From NCBI GenBank assembly GCA_019787685.1, contig JAHNUO010000025.1, forward strand, positions 1 through 64,000: 64,000 bases of DNA, read 5' to 3'. This DNA is from Chiua virens. Lineage: Eukaryota > Basidiomycota > Agaricomycetes > Boletales > Boletaceae. The translations under genes were made by a program, and so were the position numbers. Every line of letters begins with the position of its first letter. Position 1 is the first letter of the stretch. Of the stretch, positions 46,051-58,377 are shown piece by piece. The notes under the pieces are model-generated. The model saw only the letters and a list, made by a program, of their open reading frames with translations, had not been told where the DNA came from and did no database searches.

Positions 46051-47085
46051 ATGCCCTTTAGTCACCACTCACATTCTGGTCAGTTTTGTTGGCATGCCTC
46101 AGGAACCCTTGAAGAAGTGGTCCAGGTCCTCGAAGCTGTATGGCCTCATCGAACATGTTCTGCGGTATAGGTCGGATGACTTGTATCCTGAAGAGGTCTT
46201 CGTTTCCTAAAGTGTGTCTGCAGTAGACTCATCCCCCTTATTTTTAGGCAGGGTTGTCCCCTGATTTCCTGATACAGCAATTTAAAGATTTCTTGAATGA
46301 GGCTCACAGATCACCGCTCCTGGTTGGCCTTGAAACCGAGTTCATCACGGACGATGATCTGGAAAAATTAAATGTCCTTCTCAACCAGCATTCCGACCGC
46401 ATTGAATACATCATTGGCTCAATTCATCATGTCAATGACATCCCCATCGATTTTGATCACACTTTGTTCGAAAGTGCGCTGCATAGCTTCACCATCACAG
46501 ATGTGGCGGGTGAAACGAATACCACGGGAAAAGGTCACACGGACAAATTCATATCCACATACTTTGATGCGCATTACCGGTTGCTGAAACGTTTTCGCCC
46601 GGAGATTATTAGGTACCTCGATCTCTGTCATTTCTACAACCCAGAATTGTGGTTCTCTGAATTTCCGAACGCATGGAATAATTAAAACGAAATGTTAAAT
46701 TCGCCATAGACTATGGTGCTTTTTTGTTTGAAGTCAATGCGGCCGCCTTCAGGAAGAATTGGCGGACTTCTTTTCCTGGAGAGGGTGTCGCTTCAGTACG
46801 TGGGCAAAGATCGCCTGCTTTTTTCTGTCCTCAGGGGTATCATTAGTTGATTCTTGATCTGGGTGGCCGCTTCGCCCTCTGATGACAGCCACGGACCCAG
46901 AGAAAACTCCATACGCGAGACTAGTACCTGAATCGGATAGGAATCCAGGAATTTTGGTATTTAACCCGCGTGCCATCAGAGCGCACGACTTTCGAGCGGG
47001 GTCTGTCAGCGACACCTGTTTTCGGTAACTGGTTGGAGCACAACCTCTGGAAATGCTGCACGCCATCCGACCAAGCTTGAAGACT
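46051..47085 (+). pseudogene. Histidinol-phosphatase (PHP family) pseudogene
   Basis: Starts MPFSHHSHSGQFC, the PHP metal-binding histidines of fungal histidinol-phosphatase, the histidine-biosynthesis enzyme that dephosphorylates L-histidinol phosphate. Then come KLYGLIEHVLRYRSDDLYPE, LLVGLETEFITDDDL, IEYIIGSIHHVNDIPIDFD, YLDLCHFYNPEL, KFAIDYGAFLFEVNAAAFRK, GGRFAL/SDDSHGP and IGIQEFWYL. Frameshifts occur near 46120, 46683 and 46880, and about ten family residues are missing near 46120 and again near 46310. All three metal-site regions are recognisable but no single frame survives. A functional copy presumably lies elsewhere, since the gene is essential for prototrophy. Confidence 0.82.
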
Positions 47086-47252
47086 GCAGGAGGCAGTCCA
47101 CGTAAATCTATTTGTCAATGTTGGAACTTATTTCCTGCTTGCCCCAGATAACTGACCCTGGAATTCGAGCCATAATATAGACAGAAACTCTACATGTATG
47201 ACCGCAATTCCGATGTCATCTCGACAAGGTTATTATCACTTCTAAAGCGCTG

Positions 47253-47260
47253 GATAAAAG
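47253..47260 (+). promoter_or_regulatory. TATA-like element of the repeat precursor gene
   Basis: GATAAAAG about 84 bases upstream of the ATG at 47344. Confidence 0.5.
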
Positions 47261-47343
47261 GGAGCCAGTAGACAAGGAAAGTCGCCCCCATCCCACGAAG
47301 TTTTAAGACACCCTCAAAATTCACCTACCTTCTTCAGTTGATC

Positions 47344-47647
47344 ATGAAGTCCTTGCTTGTTCTTCTTGCTCTCACTGCGGGCGCTGTTTCCGTTGCGCTT
47401 CAACCTGTACGTTGATTGTTCCTAATACCGACTCATACCAAGGTTACGGTGAGCTGATGATGACCTCTTATCCCGTGTCATGTTATTTTCGCCCGTGCAC
47501 CCGGTTATATTTCTTTAATACCTCCGTATCAATTCGAAGGTCGACTTACCATTGAAGCGTGAGGCTGAGCCTGGTTTCGCTGCCGGTGGTTGGAAACGCG
47601 AGGACGATCCTGGCTTCGCTACCAGTGGCTGGAAGCGCGACGATTGA
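47344..47647 (+). CDS. Secreted repeat precursor with two KR-bounded peptides
   Basis: Two exons, 47344-47406 and 47540-47647, join in phase 0 to 56 aa. Residues 1-18 are a clean signal peptide (KSLLVLLALTAGAVSVA). A short pro-segment ends in LPLKR, then come two 11-residue repeats of pattern E-x-x-P-G-F-A-x-x-G-W, each closed by KR, and a DD tail. Repeats separated by KR, with acidic residues after the cut, are the design of Kex2-processed precursors: yeast alpha-factor, and the KEP or dikaritin ribosomal peptides. Basidiomycete pheromones are farnesylated CAAX peptides, so a mating role is less likely. The UstYa-like gene is 2.25 kb away. The 133-nt intron could hide a 6-nt microexon (47444-47449), adding two residues. 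Confidence 0.72.
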
Positions 47648-49710
47648 AATACGATAGGCCCGTCTTTTATCTCATTGTGAGTGCCTATCCATAAGAATGT
47701 CTGTGCTCAGCTTGATGTTTTTCCAGCCTATCCTTCCAAACGCCGAACTATTTAATGCATTGGCATCATTGATATTGAGCCACCGTGGCCACTGTACTAG
47801 TAGTGTGTCGTATCGCGCCGCCGACCTCGATCATGATATCACTTATCTCGCCTTGTTACCATTCTTGGTATTTTCTTCCTTTATTTGTCGTTTGACTCAC
47901 TACCAATTCTCGTTGCTCATCGTACGAAAAAAAATCTTACTGTTGTACCGTTACGTGGCTTTGGCTATCCGTTTACTGTGACTGTTTTTTGAAATTTATT
48001 CTGTTACTGAGACTCTCACCGTACGTGGTCTCACGATAGCCTTACTATCACTGTGATGTATATTCAAGGTGAAGGCCAGACTGAACCACACTACTGCAAG
48101 CGTGACACCGCACTGCCGCCAGCTGAGTCGATGCCAAGGTAAGTTGCCAAGGATACTCGTAGCGCCGGGGACGAGAGAAATAACCATTACCGTCACAGTA
48201 GCAGGTGTCTCAGGTTGTAGCCGTTATGGGTCATGAAACTTGAAAAAGTGAAAATTAGCAAGCCAGTGGATGAATACCTATATTCAGATGAGCGGAAGTA
48301 AATAGACGCGATGAGATTACGACTGAAATTCAGTTATGTACGCGTTCAAACGTTCAACAACCGGCGCTTCAAGGTTAAACGACGAGGTTCGCTGTCATAC
48401 ACTACTAAACGCCGACGGCGGGACTTTAGAAAGTCGCACGAAATGGTATGGAATGATGCGATAGATCTGGGTCTGGGCTCCCATGAGCTGAGATGCAAGA
48501 CCCAGTACAGAAGGAAATGTGGTCATCAGACCTCAATCGCATGCGCTAGCTTGCTCTCTTAGTCACTTGACAAAAAACTTATCCACCGCTCTAGATGCAT
48601 GACAAGTTAGGCTGTTTGATGGGGTAAGAATCTCACATCACAAAAGGCCTGATATATGACGGATATCCTTCTTCAAGTGTGGAGGCTGCCCCAAAGGTGC
48701 ATACAACGTCTTGCGCTGGCGTACGTAGGGGTGATAGGGCAGCGATGACATTTGGCGGTACCGGTCATCCTGTTTGAACTTCGACGCCATGTGCCTTGGT
48801 TTTCTTTCCGGATCTGACTCGGAAGAGTTGAAGTCGCCGGAACGGATCTATTTCGTGCCACGTTGCAACCACGCAACAAGGCCACATTTGGTTTGTATTG
48901 CCAGTGCAACGTCAAGCTTTTAGTTACGAAATTTGAATGCTGTTCTAAAAAACAACTTGAGCACTTGAGCTTAGACGATTTCAGCCCACCTGTACACGGT
49001 TGGGGCCTTAGTAAAGCAGCGCTTATGTAAGTACCCTCGTCAAGCAGCCTTCAATTTTTTTTAAAAAACTTCACTTGCCACCAGTGGCCAGATAACGGAG
49101 AACCAGTTCGGCAGTTGGGTTCAAGTTCGAGCCTCGTCCTAGCTGAGTCGCCCTGAGAGCCTGCTCGCATCAATGATTTCATGTAGGTTGTCTGGCTTGC
49201 CGAAACGGGCCCGGGATTATGACATGTTTTTTATGATACGATTCATGGACGAGCAGCCCACCATCAATTCTCTTCGGTTCCCATTATATCCATCGCCCAA
49301 GGGCTTCGCTGAAGTGTTGACATCTGAGACGCCGTGATGGCCGCTCATTCGCTGAAAGGTACTCTAACTCCATGATTCCGTTCAGCACTCAGCTCCTAAA
49401 GAAAGAGGCGACCCTGGCAGCAAAGGAATGGATCTTCGTAAAGAACTTCGTACATATACACGCCACTACCCACTGTCAACGGTATATGACATGCCCTTGC
49501 CAAGGTTCACGTTAGAAGCAGAACGGGAGTCCTTCGACTACCGCCCGGAGTTCCGTTTTGATAGGAAGGAAGTGCAGAGGTCAAGTAGTTGACATCTCTT
49601 ATGTCAGACCCGTAGCCCAGGCTCCGAGCTTCTGCAGGCAGCACTGCCTCAGTGGTACGCTATACATTTCGTTTATGCAAGCATACGGGCTGCATCATTT
49701 CTCCCTATTG
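47648..49710. other. No supported gene
   Basis: Short frames on both strands, none with a recognisable domain, and no repeats. A GGTTCAAGTTCGAGCC word near 49130 was tested as a tRNA T-arm and rejected. Confidence 0.4.
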
Positions 49711-52700
49711 ATGAACACCATGGGTGTTGGAACTGGTCCCACAAATGTCAAGATCCCAGTTTACGTTCACCTTCTAGACAGTTCCACACCATGGTGGAAG
49801 AACACGAGTGCGTAGTACCATCACACCTTTCCTTTCCTTTCCTCTCCTTAGACGGCTATCAACCGGCAGGGCTTCTGTCGCTAAATTTTTGTATATGCAT
49901 CCTGTCAGTTCGGTTGATGGTCTCTTGCGGGTTTTTCGAGCTTGAACCACCCTTAGCCTGATTACTTCGTCAACTAACGGCTTCGACGGTACGTCTTGGC
50001 GGTCTGAATGATCGCGCGCGTCTACGAACTGACATAGAATGACACAGGGAGTATGATGAGTTCGTCCAGGCTCTTCCATCCAAGACGAGTGTAGTTGACT
50101 GCAAGATTCCATCAGATGGCCTGCAGTCCTTACCTCAATGGGAGACCGCGTTCAATTATCCGTCTGGTTCCAAGGCATGTTTTTCTGTTCGGTAACGTGT
50201 TTCTTTAACGACTGGGATGTGAAGTTAGGGCTTCTGGGTGCTATTCAGGTGAGCGTAATGGTCATCCACGATCTACCTTTGTTTAAACCTCCTCTCTGGA
50301 AGACGATTGGGTCGCTCGCCGCGGTTCCATTTTCTCCATACATGACTGACGGGCTCGGGCGACGATTCTCTGTGTTCTTTGGTGCGGCTGTAATGATAAT
50401 TGCCGCGGTTCTCCAGACTGCCAGCCAGTCGGTTCAGATGTTCATTGTTTCCAGGTAAAGGTCACGTATGACATCGTCATCCTTTCGGATTTCACTTGCG
50501 GCACAGATTTATTATCGGCTTTGGCTTGGGGTTCGCTACCAACGCAGCCCCCTTGCTCGTGACAGAGCTGGCTTATCCATCCCAGCGTGGTGTTTTGACC
50601 TCGATGTACAACAGCCTCGGGTGGGTAAAATTTCTGTTTGAACTTCGTGGCATAATGACCGTCAATTAGGACTGTTGGAGGTTTGATGTAAGATATCTCA
50701 ATCTTGATTCGATTTGTTCTGAGGCTCACTCGGTTCTGTGGACGACAGTGCCGCATGGACGGTAAGCCCACACCGGATTAACGAACACTCGACTGACTCT
50801 AGCTAACCAGACATACGGAACATTCCACGTACCGAACAGTTGGGCGTGGAGGATCCCGTCTGCTCTCCAAGGACTGCCTTCCGTCATCCAGGTTTGCCTC
50901 ATTTGGTTCGTGCCAGAGTCGCCACGCTGGCTCGTGAACCAAGGCCGGTGAGAGGAATTTGCAGATGTCGTGCACTCGTGTTGGTAATCAGACCCACAGC
51001 GAAGCGGAAGCACTCAGAATCTTGGCTTACTACCACGCAAACGGAAACGAGTTGCGTTGCTCCTCTACTTGATGTAGCTGAAGCTGATGGTTTTCGTGAT
51101 GTTAGAAGAGATGCCCTGGTCGAATACGAGTTTGAAGAAATCAAAGAAGCCATCAAGTTTGACCGCGAAGTGTCGAAAAACGTCGGATGGTCCAGCTTAT
51201 TCAAGACAGTAGGAAACAGGAAACGGATGCGCATTATCACTGCAATCGCGTGCTTCTCTCAGTGGTCTGGAAATGGTCTGCTGTAAGTCTTGTGTTCCGT
51301 CGGCAAGTAACAAATGCTCATTGCTCGTACTCAGTTCGTATTGTATGTGGTCGGCCCCGTATGATGTACCTAATCACGAAAATGACGATTTGACTGTAGA
51401 CTTGAACAAGGTCTTCAACGCCATAGGGAGTGAGTGGAGTCTTTTCACAACATCACTGATTTACCCACACATTTGATGTCCTTCAGTCACGTCCCCTTCT
51501 ACTCAATTGCTTATTGTGCGCAATGCATCTGGTTCATTATCCATCGATCTTCACACTCTTGGGACGTCAGAACGGTTTCATGGGCATTTGGGGCCTGATA
51601 TTTGCTCTCGCTTCCAGTGCGCTCTGTGATAAGGCTGGACGGCGTCCCCTCTTCTTGATATCAGCGTTTGGTACGTAGAGTACACCAACTGATTCTAATG
51701 GTCATCTCGTTGATCATCTTGAATGTAGGGATGCTCATCACTTGGACTCTGCAAACTGCCTGCTTTGCTGTAGACACAATCCATCATGATATCAAAGCAG
51801 GTTATGCAGTGATTGCTATGATTTGTGCGTACGTCATTCATCCACCTTGTGCTCGCTGACTGTCCTGAAACTGATCTAGTCTTATACTCATCATTCTGTG
51901 AGCCATTTCAAATCCATCATATCCTGTTGCTGTTCTGATATGATATCTTGCAGATACCGTGCGTAACTTCCAAGTTATTATGAAACCGAAACATATGCTC
52001 ATGTCTTGCTACAGATTGCGTTTACTCCCCTCGTCGTGTCGTATGTTTCTACGCATGTTGCAGAGACATGAGCTCACTTTGTACAAGATACACAGTAGAG
52101 ATCTTGCCATTCGCATTGCGGGCCAAGGGGTTCACATATTGGAATTTTATTATTTGTATATCGCTCATTTTCAACCAGTAAGTCTTTGTCTGGTCAGTCA
52201 CTGATGATGGGGAAATTCATCCACAAAACAGATACGTCAATCCTATTGCTTTCGCCGCGTGAGTCGCTCAGACATTGACCAGATGACAAAAGTGACCTAG
52301 ATGGATGAACTCAGGCTCGGCTGGAAGTACTATGTACGTTGTTTGTCACGTGCGCTCTCGACCTCTCTGACAACTTGCCTAGCTCGTGTACGTCTTCTGG
52401 ATCGCCTTTGAAGCAGTTTTTCTGTGGCTCTATGTCGTCGAGACAAAAAATGTGAGTGATCGTTGACGTGCGAGCTGGCATGGCGCTGATCATGAGGCGC
52501 CAGCGCACCCTCGAAGAGACCGCTGCGTGAGTCCACTCTCTCTGACTGTGGATCGCTTTTGATCGGCCGACTGACATGCACGCTTGACAAATAACAGACT
52601 ATTCGATGGGGAAGACGCTATGGCCCAGATTTCAGAGAAAGCAGCAGCGATGGCTGGCCTGGGGGGTCCTCCTGATAACGCTAGGACGTCAGAGGAGAGG

Positions 52701-52739
52701 AGACTGGGCGAGGAAACACCAATCTCGCAATGTGCATAG
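49711..52739 (+). CDS. MFS sugar transporter (hexose/disaccharide permease type)
   Basis: Intact gene with roughly twenty short exons. From the ATG at 49711 it reads PWWKN, then LLSLNFCICILLITSSTNGF, DGSMMNGLQSLPQWETAFNY, a loop with GLGRRFSVFFGAAV, GFGLGFATNAAPLLVTELAY, SQRGVLTSMYNSLG, TYGTFHVPNSWAWRIPSALQ, FVPESPRWLVNQGR, FSQWSGNGLLSYYLNKVFNA, DKAGRRPLFLISAFG, VEILPFALRAKGFTYWNF, FNQYVNPIAF and VVETKNRTLEETAALFDGED, which are the GRR, PESPRWL and ETK signatures of the sugar-porter family in order. Twelve membrane spans are expected; it would import sugars at the plasma membrane. Frames close only when short introns are removed. One intron (from 50175) uses a GC donor. Exact substrate unknown. 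Confidence 0.9.
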
Positions 52740-53779
52740 CAGTGTTCTGAACTGCCCACCTGTTGAACCAAGGATTCGGATATCAAGCCATGCCAAAGTG
52801 CACAGCGAGGGAGAATGACTACTCTTATAACGGAAAGCATGTCTTATAAAAGATTTCATCCATGACGAGAACAAGCTAAATGCACGGCCATCTGAGTCCG
52901 ATTCGTTACAACGCCATTTCCTGCCGGCCGCCGTTCAGAGCTCCCCACCCCGGACAAAACATCATCTTCGGTGTGTACAATCCAATGCTGTGCGGATGGA
53001 CTCGAAACGAGCACCAGTCAGCGGAATTCTGGGCTGCGAGCAGTCGAAAGTCGAACTTGTGGACCAAAATTATCGTCAGGAATTTGATCGCGTAAATTGC
53101 TAACCAGCTTCCTTTGCACCCCAGTTCAAGACGTACAGAACCCCGTTGACGCATCCTGCTAACAAGCTTGGCACATGAGGGGAAGTATTCAATAAATCAA
53201 AGAAACACAAAAAGATAGATCCTATGATGCTTGCAAGCATTGTGGAAGTGCATGAAAAAGCGCGGATGAGACCGCGACGAGGCGACATTGAACTAATTGT
53301 CAACTTCCTCATGTACTAGCAAGCATCCTGTTGAACGTAAAACAAGGGAGATGAAGAAAGCCCACATAATTCCCCTATGGGCTATCATGCACGTCAGGCC
53401 ACGTAGGCGCATCAGTAAATTCACACATTGCTTTTTTTGCTTTCATGTACTTTTCCATTACCTAAACATTGCTAAAAGTACAAAAAGTGTGAAAGCAATG
53501 AAAGCACTCCAACCAAGCAATTTCGGAACTGTCATGTAGCAAAGTTAAAATGTGAAAGTATGAAAAGCATGAAAAGCATGTAAAATACTAACTATTACAA
53601 AAGTATGTACTTGATAGGAAAGTGGCAATGGAGTTCGAGGGGGATAGACTGGAGTGACATGGTGAAACAGCCTGTCATATAGGGAACTGCACGGGTGTCC
53701 CAATGCTTACCTGTACCCATACCTGTGCCAGGTATGGGTTGACCTGTGGGTTGCCCATCAAATGCGGTGAGATGAGGGG
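52740..53779. other. Intergenic, AT-rich, nothing recognised
   Basis: Contains runs of GAAAGTATGAAAAGCATG-like words at 53540-53580 and short frames only. Confidence 0.4.
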
Positions 53780-54121
53780 AGAAAACTGTGATAACGCGGT
53801 TATTGTGTTGTGGTCATCATTGTTGTTGTTGTCAGGCAAGGGCAGAAGAGAGGCAAGGGAAGGGTCAGGAGGAGAAGCAATGGCAACAACAATGAGGGCA
53901 ACAACAACAACAACAACGTGACAACTGTGTTATTGCAGTTATCACGTTGTTGTTGCTGTTGTCAGGCAAGGGGAGAGGTGAGGGAAGGGAAGGGCAAGGA
54001 AGAGAGGTGAGGCAACAATGACAAGGGCAACAATGACAATGACAACGTGACAACTGTGTTCTTGTGGTTATCATGTTGTTGTTGCTGTTGTCAGGCAAGG
54101 GGAGAGGTGAGGGAAGGGAAG
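53780..54121. repeat. Palindromic minisatellite family, locus 3 (left of LTR element)
   Basis: Units of ~128 bp: a hairpin (CAACGTGACAACTGTGTTAT ... GCAGTTATCACGTTGTTGTT) followed by GTCAGGCAAGGGGAGAGGTG and purine tracts, then ACAATGACAAGGGCAACAAT. The array is split by the LTR retrotransposon and resumes at 61005. Joining the flanks at GGAAG gives a normal unit. Confidence 0.85.
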
Positions 54122-54553
54122 TGAAACAACCTAGAACAAGGCTAGACTGTTAAAGTGTAGTGGATGAAGTGAGAGGGGGTTCAGTCCAGCAGAGAGGCGA
54201 AAACTCCAAGAGAACTTTGTTAGAGTTCTCTGGCTGTCATTCATGGGGTTTATGTACTACATGGATATTGGAGTTCTAATCTGAGTATGAACTACGTAGA
54301 TAAGCATAATGTATCCTATTGGATGATAAGGTGTGAATCGGTATGAGTCATAGATAAGAGCATAGCCTTGCACTGCCGATGATGAGTCAGTGATAAGGGA
54401 AATGAAAAGATAAGAGGCATGTGTTGATGGATGCTGTGTTATTGTGGCAGCCAATCGGATATGATCCTTTGGACAGCCTTGTCATGAGGCGTTTATATTT
54501 AGAATCGATTGAACGTTGGAATTGAGAAGTGAGGAAAAGTTGATATCGTAACA
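54122..54553 (-). repeat. 3' LTR (left copy)
   Basis: Differs from the other LTR at three positions. One lies in the TATA box (TATATAAA in the 5' LTR, TACATAAA here, coding strand), which would weaken transcription of flanking DNA but not of the element itself. Confidence 0.93.
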
Positions 54554-57500
54554 CTATCCCCCTTCTGTTGATCAGACTCCGAATGATCTATTTCGTAATT
54601 AAGACGATGGAGACTATCCTCATCTTTGTGTGAAGTTTTATCATCATAGGTTCGGAACATAGAATTGAATTCGGTTTGTGTGACTTTTAATTTTCTTGGG
54701 GCATCCGGATGTGCTTCATGGAAGTCAGAGATGAGATCCGGTGCATTCTTTAGATTCTTTAGTGGTTCCCAAGTCCTTTCGTCATCATCATAACCTTTCC
54801 AGTGTATGAGATACTCTAAGTGGCGCCCTTTCATTCGGGAATCTACGATGTAATCCGCTTCGAATTCTTCTTCTCGGTCATCTCCGATTACTATAGGCCG
54901 TGGTTTGTAGACCGGCTGATCGGGAAGATGTTCCTTATAAGGTTTGACCTGAGAAATGTTCACTACTGGGTGTATTCGCATAGTGTGTGGGAGTCGAAGC
55001 TTTAAAGCATTCGGACCATGCATAGATATTATGTCATAGGGTCCAATCCACTTGTCTGTGAATTTGGGGTGTTGTTTTATTTTTAAATTTGCTGTAGAGA
55101 GCCAGACCTTGTCGCCAATGGCATAGGATGGTGGTTCTGATCTCGATCTATCGGCAATGTTTTTCATGTTTTCCATGGCTTTATCTATGTTAGATTTGGT
55201 TTGTTCTAGAACTTCGGAGAAATCCATAATATAGTTCTGAGCAGCCAGGTTTTTCATAGTGTGTGGCATAATTCCCATTCTGGGGACGTAAGAACGTGTG
55301 ATTTCGAATGGTGAGAATTTAGTGGCAGTGTGTTTCTTGCTGTTGTATGAGAATTGTGCGAGGGGGAGCCAATCAACCCATGTGTTATCTTTCTCAGCAC
55401 AGAACATGCGAAGATACTGTTGCACTTCTCGGTTCATTCGTTCTGATTGTCCATCCGTTTGTGGATGATGTGCGGTGCTTAATTTGGGTGTTATTCTTAA
55501 TCCTGAGCATATATCTTTCATAAGTTGGGAAGCGAATTGTGGTCCTCTATCTGATATGATGGTTTTAGGGAGGCCATGATGTTTCCATATGTGTGAGAGA
55601 TATAGTTTAGCGAGATCCATAGATGTACACGTTTTGTGGCAAGGTATGAATTCAACTTCTTTAGAGAAGCGATCCACAACCGTGAGAATGGAATCATAGG
55701 AGTGTGAAAGTGGGAGATCTGTGATGAAATCTGCTGAGATATCTTCCCATGGTAATGACAGTGTTTCTAAGGGTTGCAGGAGTCCTGCTGTTTTCTGATT
55801 AGAACCCTTGAAGCGAGCGCATCTTTCACAATGTGAGACATAATTTTTGACTTCTTCGTTCATTCAAGGCCAAATGTAAGTTCGTGAGAGAAGTTCTAAA
55901 GTTTTGTTATAACCGGGATGTCCTGCTTCTGGTGTGTCATGAAACATAGTTATAGATTTGGTGCGTAAAGCATCCGGAATGAAGATCCTATCCCCCTTTC
56001 TAAGGAAGGCGTCCTCGACTTTGTATCCAATAGAAAGTAAGTGTTTCATGGCATTAGGTGATAGTTTCATAGTTTCATGTTGTACGTCAGATAAGAATTG
56101 ATCACCATTGTATAGGAGAGTGATGGCTGATCTGATCTTAGATGGATCCATGAGAAGGATTCCTTTGTTATCATCTTCGATTCCGATCATGTGATCTTCT
56201 CGTCTGCTCAAAGCATCTGCTTTTCCCATAGTGACTCCAGCCTTGTGGTGCCAAGTGAAGTTAAAGCGTGAGAGATATTGGGCCCATCTCGCTTGTCTTC
56301 AGTTAAGATCTTGGCGTGTCATAAACCACGTGAGGTTCTGGTGGTCATTCCATATTTCAAATTCATGTTTTGCGCCTTCAAGGTAATGGCGCCATAGTTC
56401 TAGGGAGCGGATAACCGAGAGCATTTCTTTATCGGCTATAGGGTAGTTCCGTTCTTCTGGTGTCATAGAGTGGCTATTGTAAGCGACAGGGTGCCAAAGT
56501 CCTTCTTTTTCTAAAGATAGAACTGCTCCTGTAGCGAAATCCGATGAATCGCATTCTAAGCGATATTTGGCATTCTGATCTGGATAAGCTAGGATAGGGG
56601 CTGTCGTAAAAGCCTTTTTAAGCATAGTGAATGCTTCGTCACAAGCGAAGGTCCATTCGAATTTCTGATCCTTTTTAGTAAGGTCATGTAAAGGTCATGC
56701 TATTTTTCCATAATCTTTAATGAATCTGTGATAGAAGTTGGCAAGTCCGAGGAAACTTCTGATGTGTTTGACTGATGTGGGAGTAGGCCATTCAGCAACT
56801 GCTTTGGTTTTCTCATTATCCATTTTAATTCCATCAGTTCCCACGATCATTCCGAGGAAGTCCACTTCTTTTACGCGAAAGAAACATTTTTCTGGTTTTA
56901 CGTATAGGTCGTTTTCCTCGAGGCATTTAAGCACTTCGAGTACGATTTTGTCATGGGTTTCATAATCATCCGTATCTGTAAAGATCATAAGGTCATCGAT
57001 GTAGACGACAACGACGCCATTCATATCGGCAAAGATTTCGTTCATCATAGTTTGAAACGTTGCTGGTGAGTTACATAATCCAAAGTACATGACGATGGGT
57101 TCGAAAGAACCTCGGTGGCAGACAAAGGCTGCTTTCCATTCGTCGCCTTCTTTGATGCGTACGTTATTGTATCCCCATCGGAGATCCATTTTCGTAAGAA
57201 GCTTAGCGTCTTTTAATTTATCCACAAGCTGCGAAATGAGCGGCAAGGGGTAGTTATTTTTGGTTGTATGTTCGTTTAGGTATTGGTAATCCTGGACCAT
57301 ACGCTTCTTTCCATCTTTCTTGGGAACGAAAAAGACTGGAGATGTCTGTTCGGATTTAGAGGGTCTGATGTAATCTTTCTTTAATTGGTCATCAATGAAT
57401 GCGGAAACCTCCTCTTGTTCTGTGACAGAGAGGGGTATTAAGCGACCCTTCTTTGGAACGAAAGACTCTTTTAGGTCAATGTGGTGATCCCATGGTTTGC

Positions 57501-58377
57501 ATAATGGTATCCTTTCGGATTCCGTCTTTCCAAATACTTTAGCATATTTTAAATATTCTCGTGGGACCATCTCTTCAAGAGTGCGTTCCTTAGGAGGAGA
57601 AGGTGGAGTTTCCATGTTTGCGGTAAAAATTCGAGATTCCGCGATAGAGTTTGCATATTTTAGTTCTTCTGCGATAATGGAATCCAAGAAATCGTCTTCT
57701 TCTTGAGAATGACATGATTCAGGACATCTCCGCATTACAACCGATCCTGTGGACCAATCTATATGGGGATTGTGGTGCTTTAACCATGTATATCTGAGGA
57801 TAAGGTCGTTCTTTCCAAGGTTGGTAATTTCGGCATCCACTATTTCCCTGTGTCCTTTGTAATCAATCAGGATTTGTGTGGCGTGAGTGATAGAACCCAC
57901 TTGATTCTTGGTTCCGTCAACGTTAAAGACTTGTATGGCATGAGGTAGCGCGTGAGTGGGAAGTTTGTGCTTGGCGACATAATCCTCGTGTATGAAGATC
58001 GCATTAGCTCCACTATCTAAAAGCGCTTTTGCTCCAACATAACCAATTTGGTTTACTGGGGATACCAAAATTGGTAATACTATTTCTTTTTCTACCGATG
58101 TAGATCTAATGAAAGACCCATTGGGTATTTGTTTTGGGACAGAATTAAGCACGGAACTATCGTGTCCGCCGTGCTCCGCAGAGGCGCTGTCAACGCTTTC
58201 GTTTTCTGTTGTTTTTGGTGAGTTTGACAGTTTATCCTCTTGCTTAGGAGGTGTTTCGGAATAAGTGAAATCAAACTTTAATGATATGGTGTTTTCATAA
58301 GTTTTAGGAAGGGTTGTGCGAACGTGAGATCCCAGTTTACTCAGTTCGCCTTGCCTTTCCCTTCTTGTCGGTTTCAT
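54499..58377 (-). pseudogene. pol: pol: protease, reverse transcriptase, RNase H, integrase, chromodomain
   Basis: One frame of 1,293 codons, broken only by TGA at 56697-56695, 56301-56299 and 55866-55864. Protease site LLDSGAN (~residue 118), RT core with VVYIDDLMIF and FGLCNSPATFQ, RNase H starting RLECDSSDFATGAVL, integrase zinc HHCC end (HCERC) and DDE core (DFITDLP, ISDRGPQFAS, DGQSERMN), then chromodomain YIVDSRMKGRHLEYLIHWKG. Each TGA falls where relatives have Arg (IA-R-PL, LN-R-RQARW, WP-R-M). The C-terminus reads through the polypurine tract into the 3' LTR. Pol overlaps gag by 41 nt and lies in the +1 frame relative to it. Confidence 0.92.
54554..54568 (-). promoter_or_regulatory. 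Polypurine tract of the LTR element
   Basis: AGAAGGGGGATAG on the coding strand, directly before the 3' LTR; primes plus-strand synthesis. It is also translated as part of pol. Confidence 0.8.

Noticed and set aside
47344..47647. Basidiomycete mating pheromone
   Set aside because: Those precursors end in a CAAX box and lack a signal peptide; this one has a signal peptide, KR sites and no CAAX.
49110..49145. GGTTCAAGTTCGAGCC, tRNA-like
   Set aside because: No cloverleaf could be folded around it.
49711..52739. Sugar transporter as a pseudogene
   Set aside because: It first looked frameshifted between 51480 and 51660, but a normal 58-nt GT-AG intron restores frame and gives the expected family sequence.
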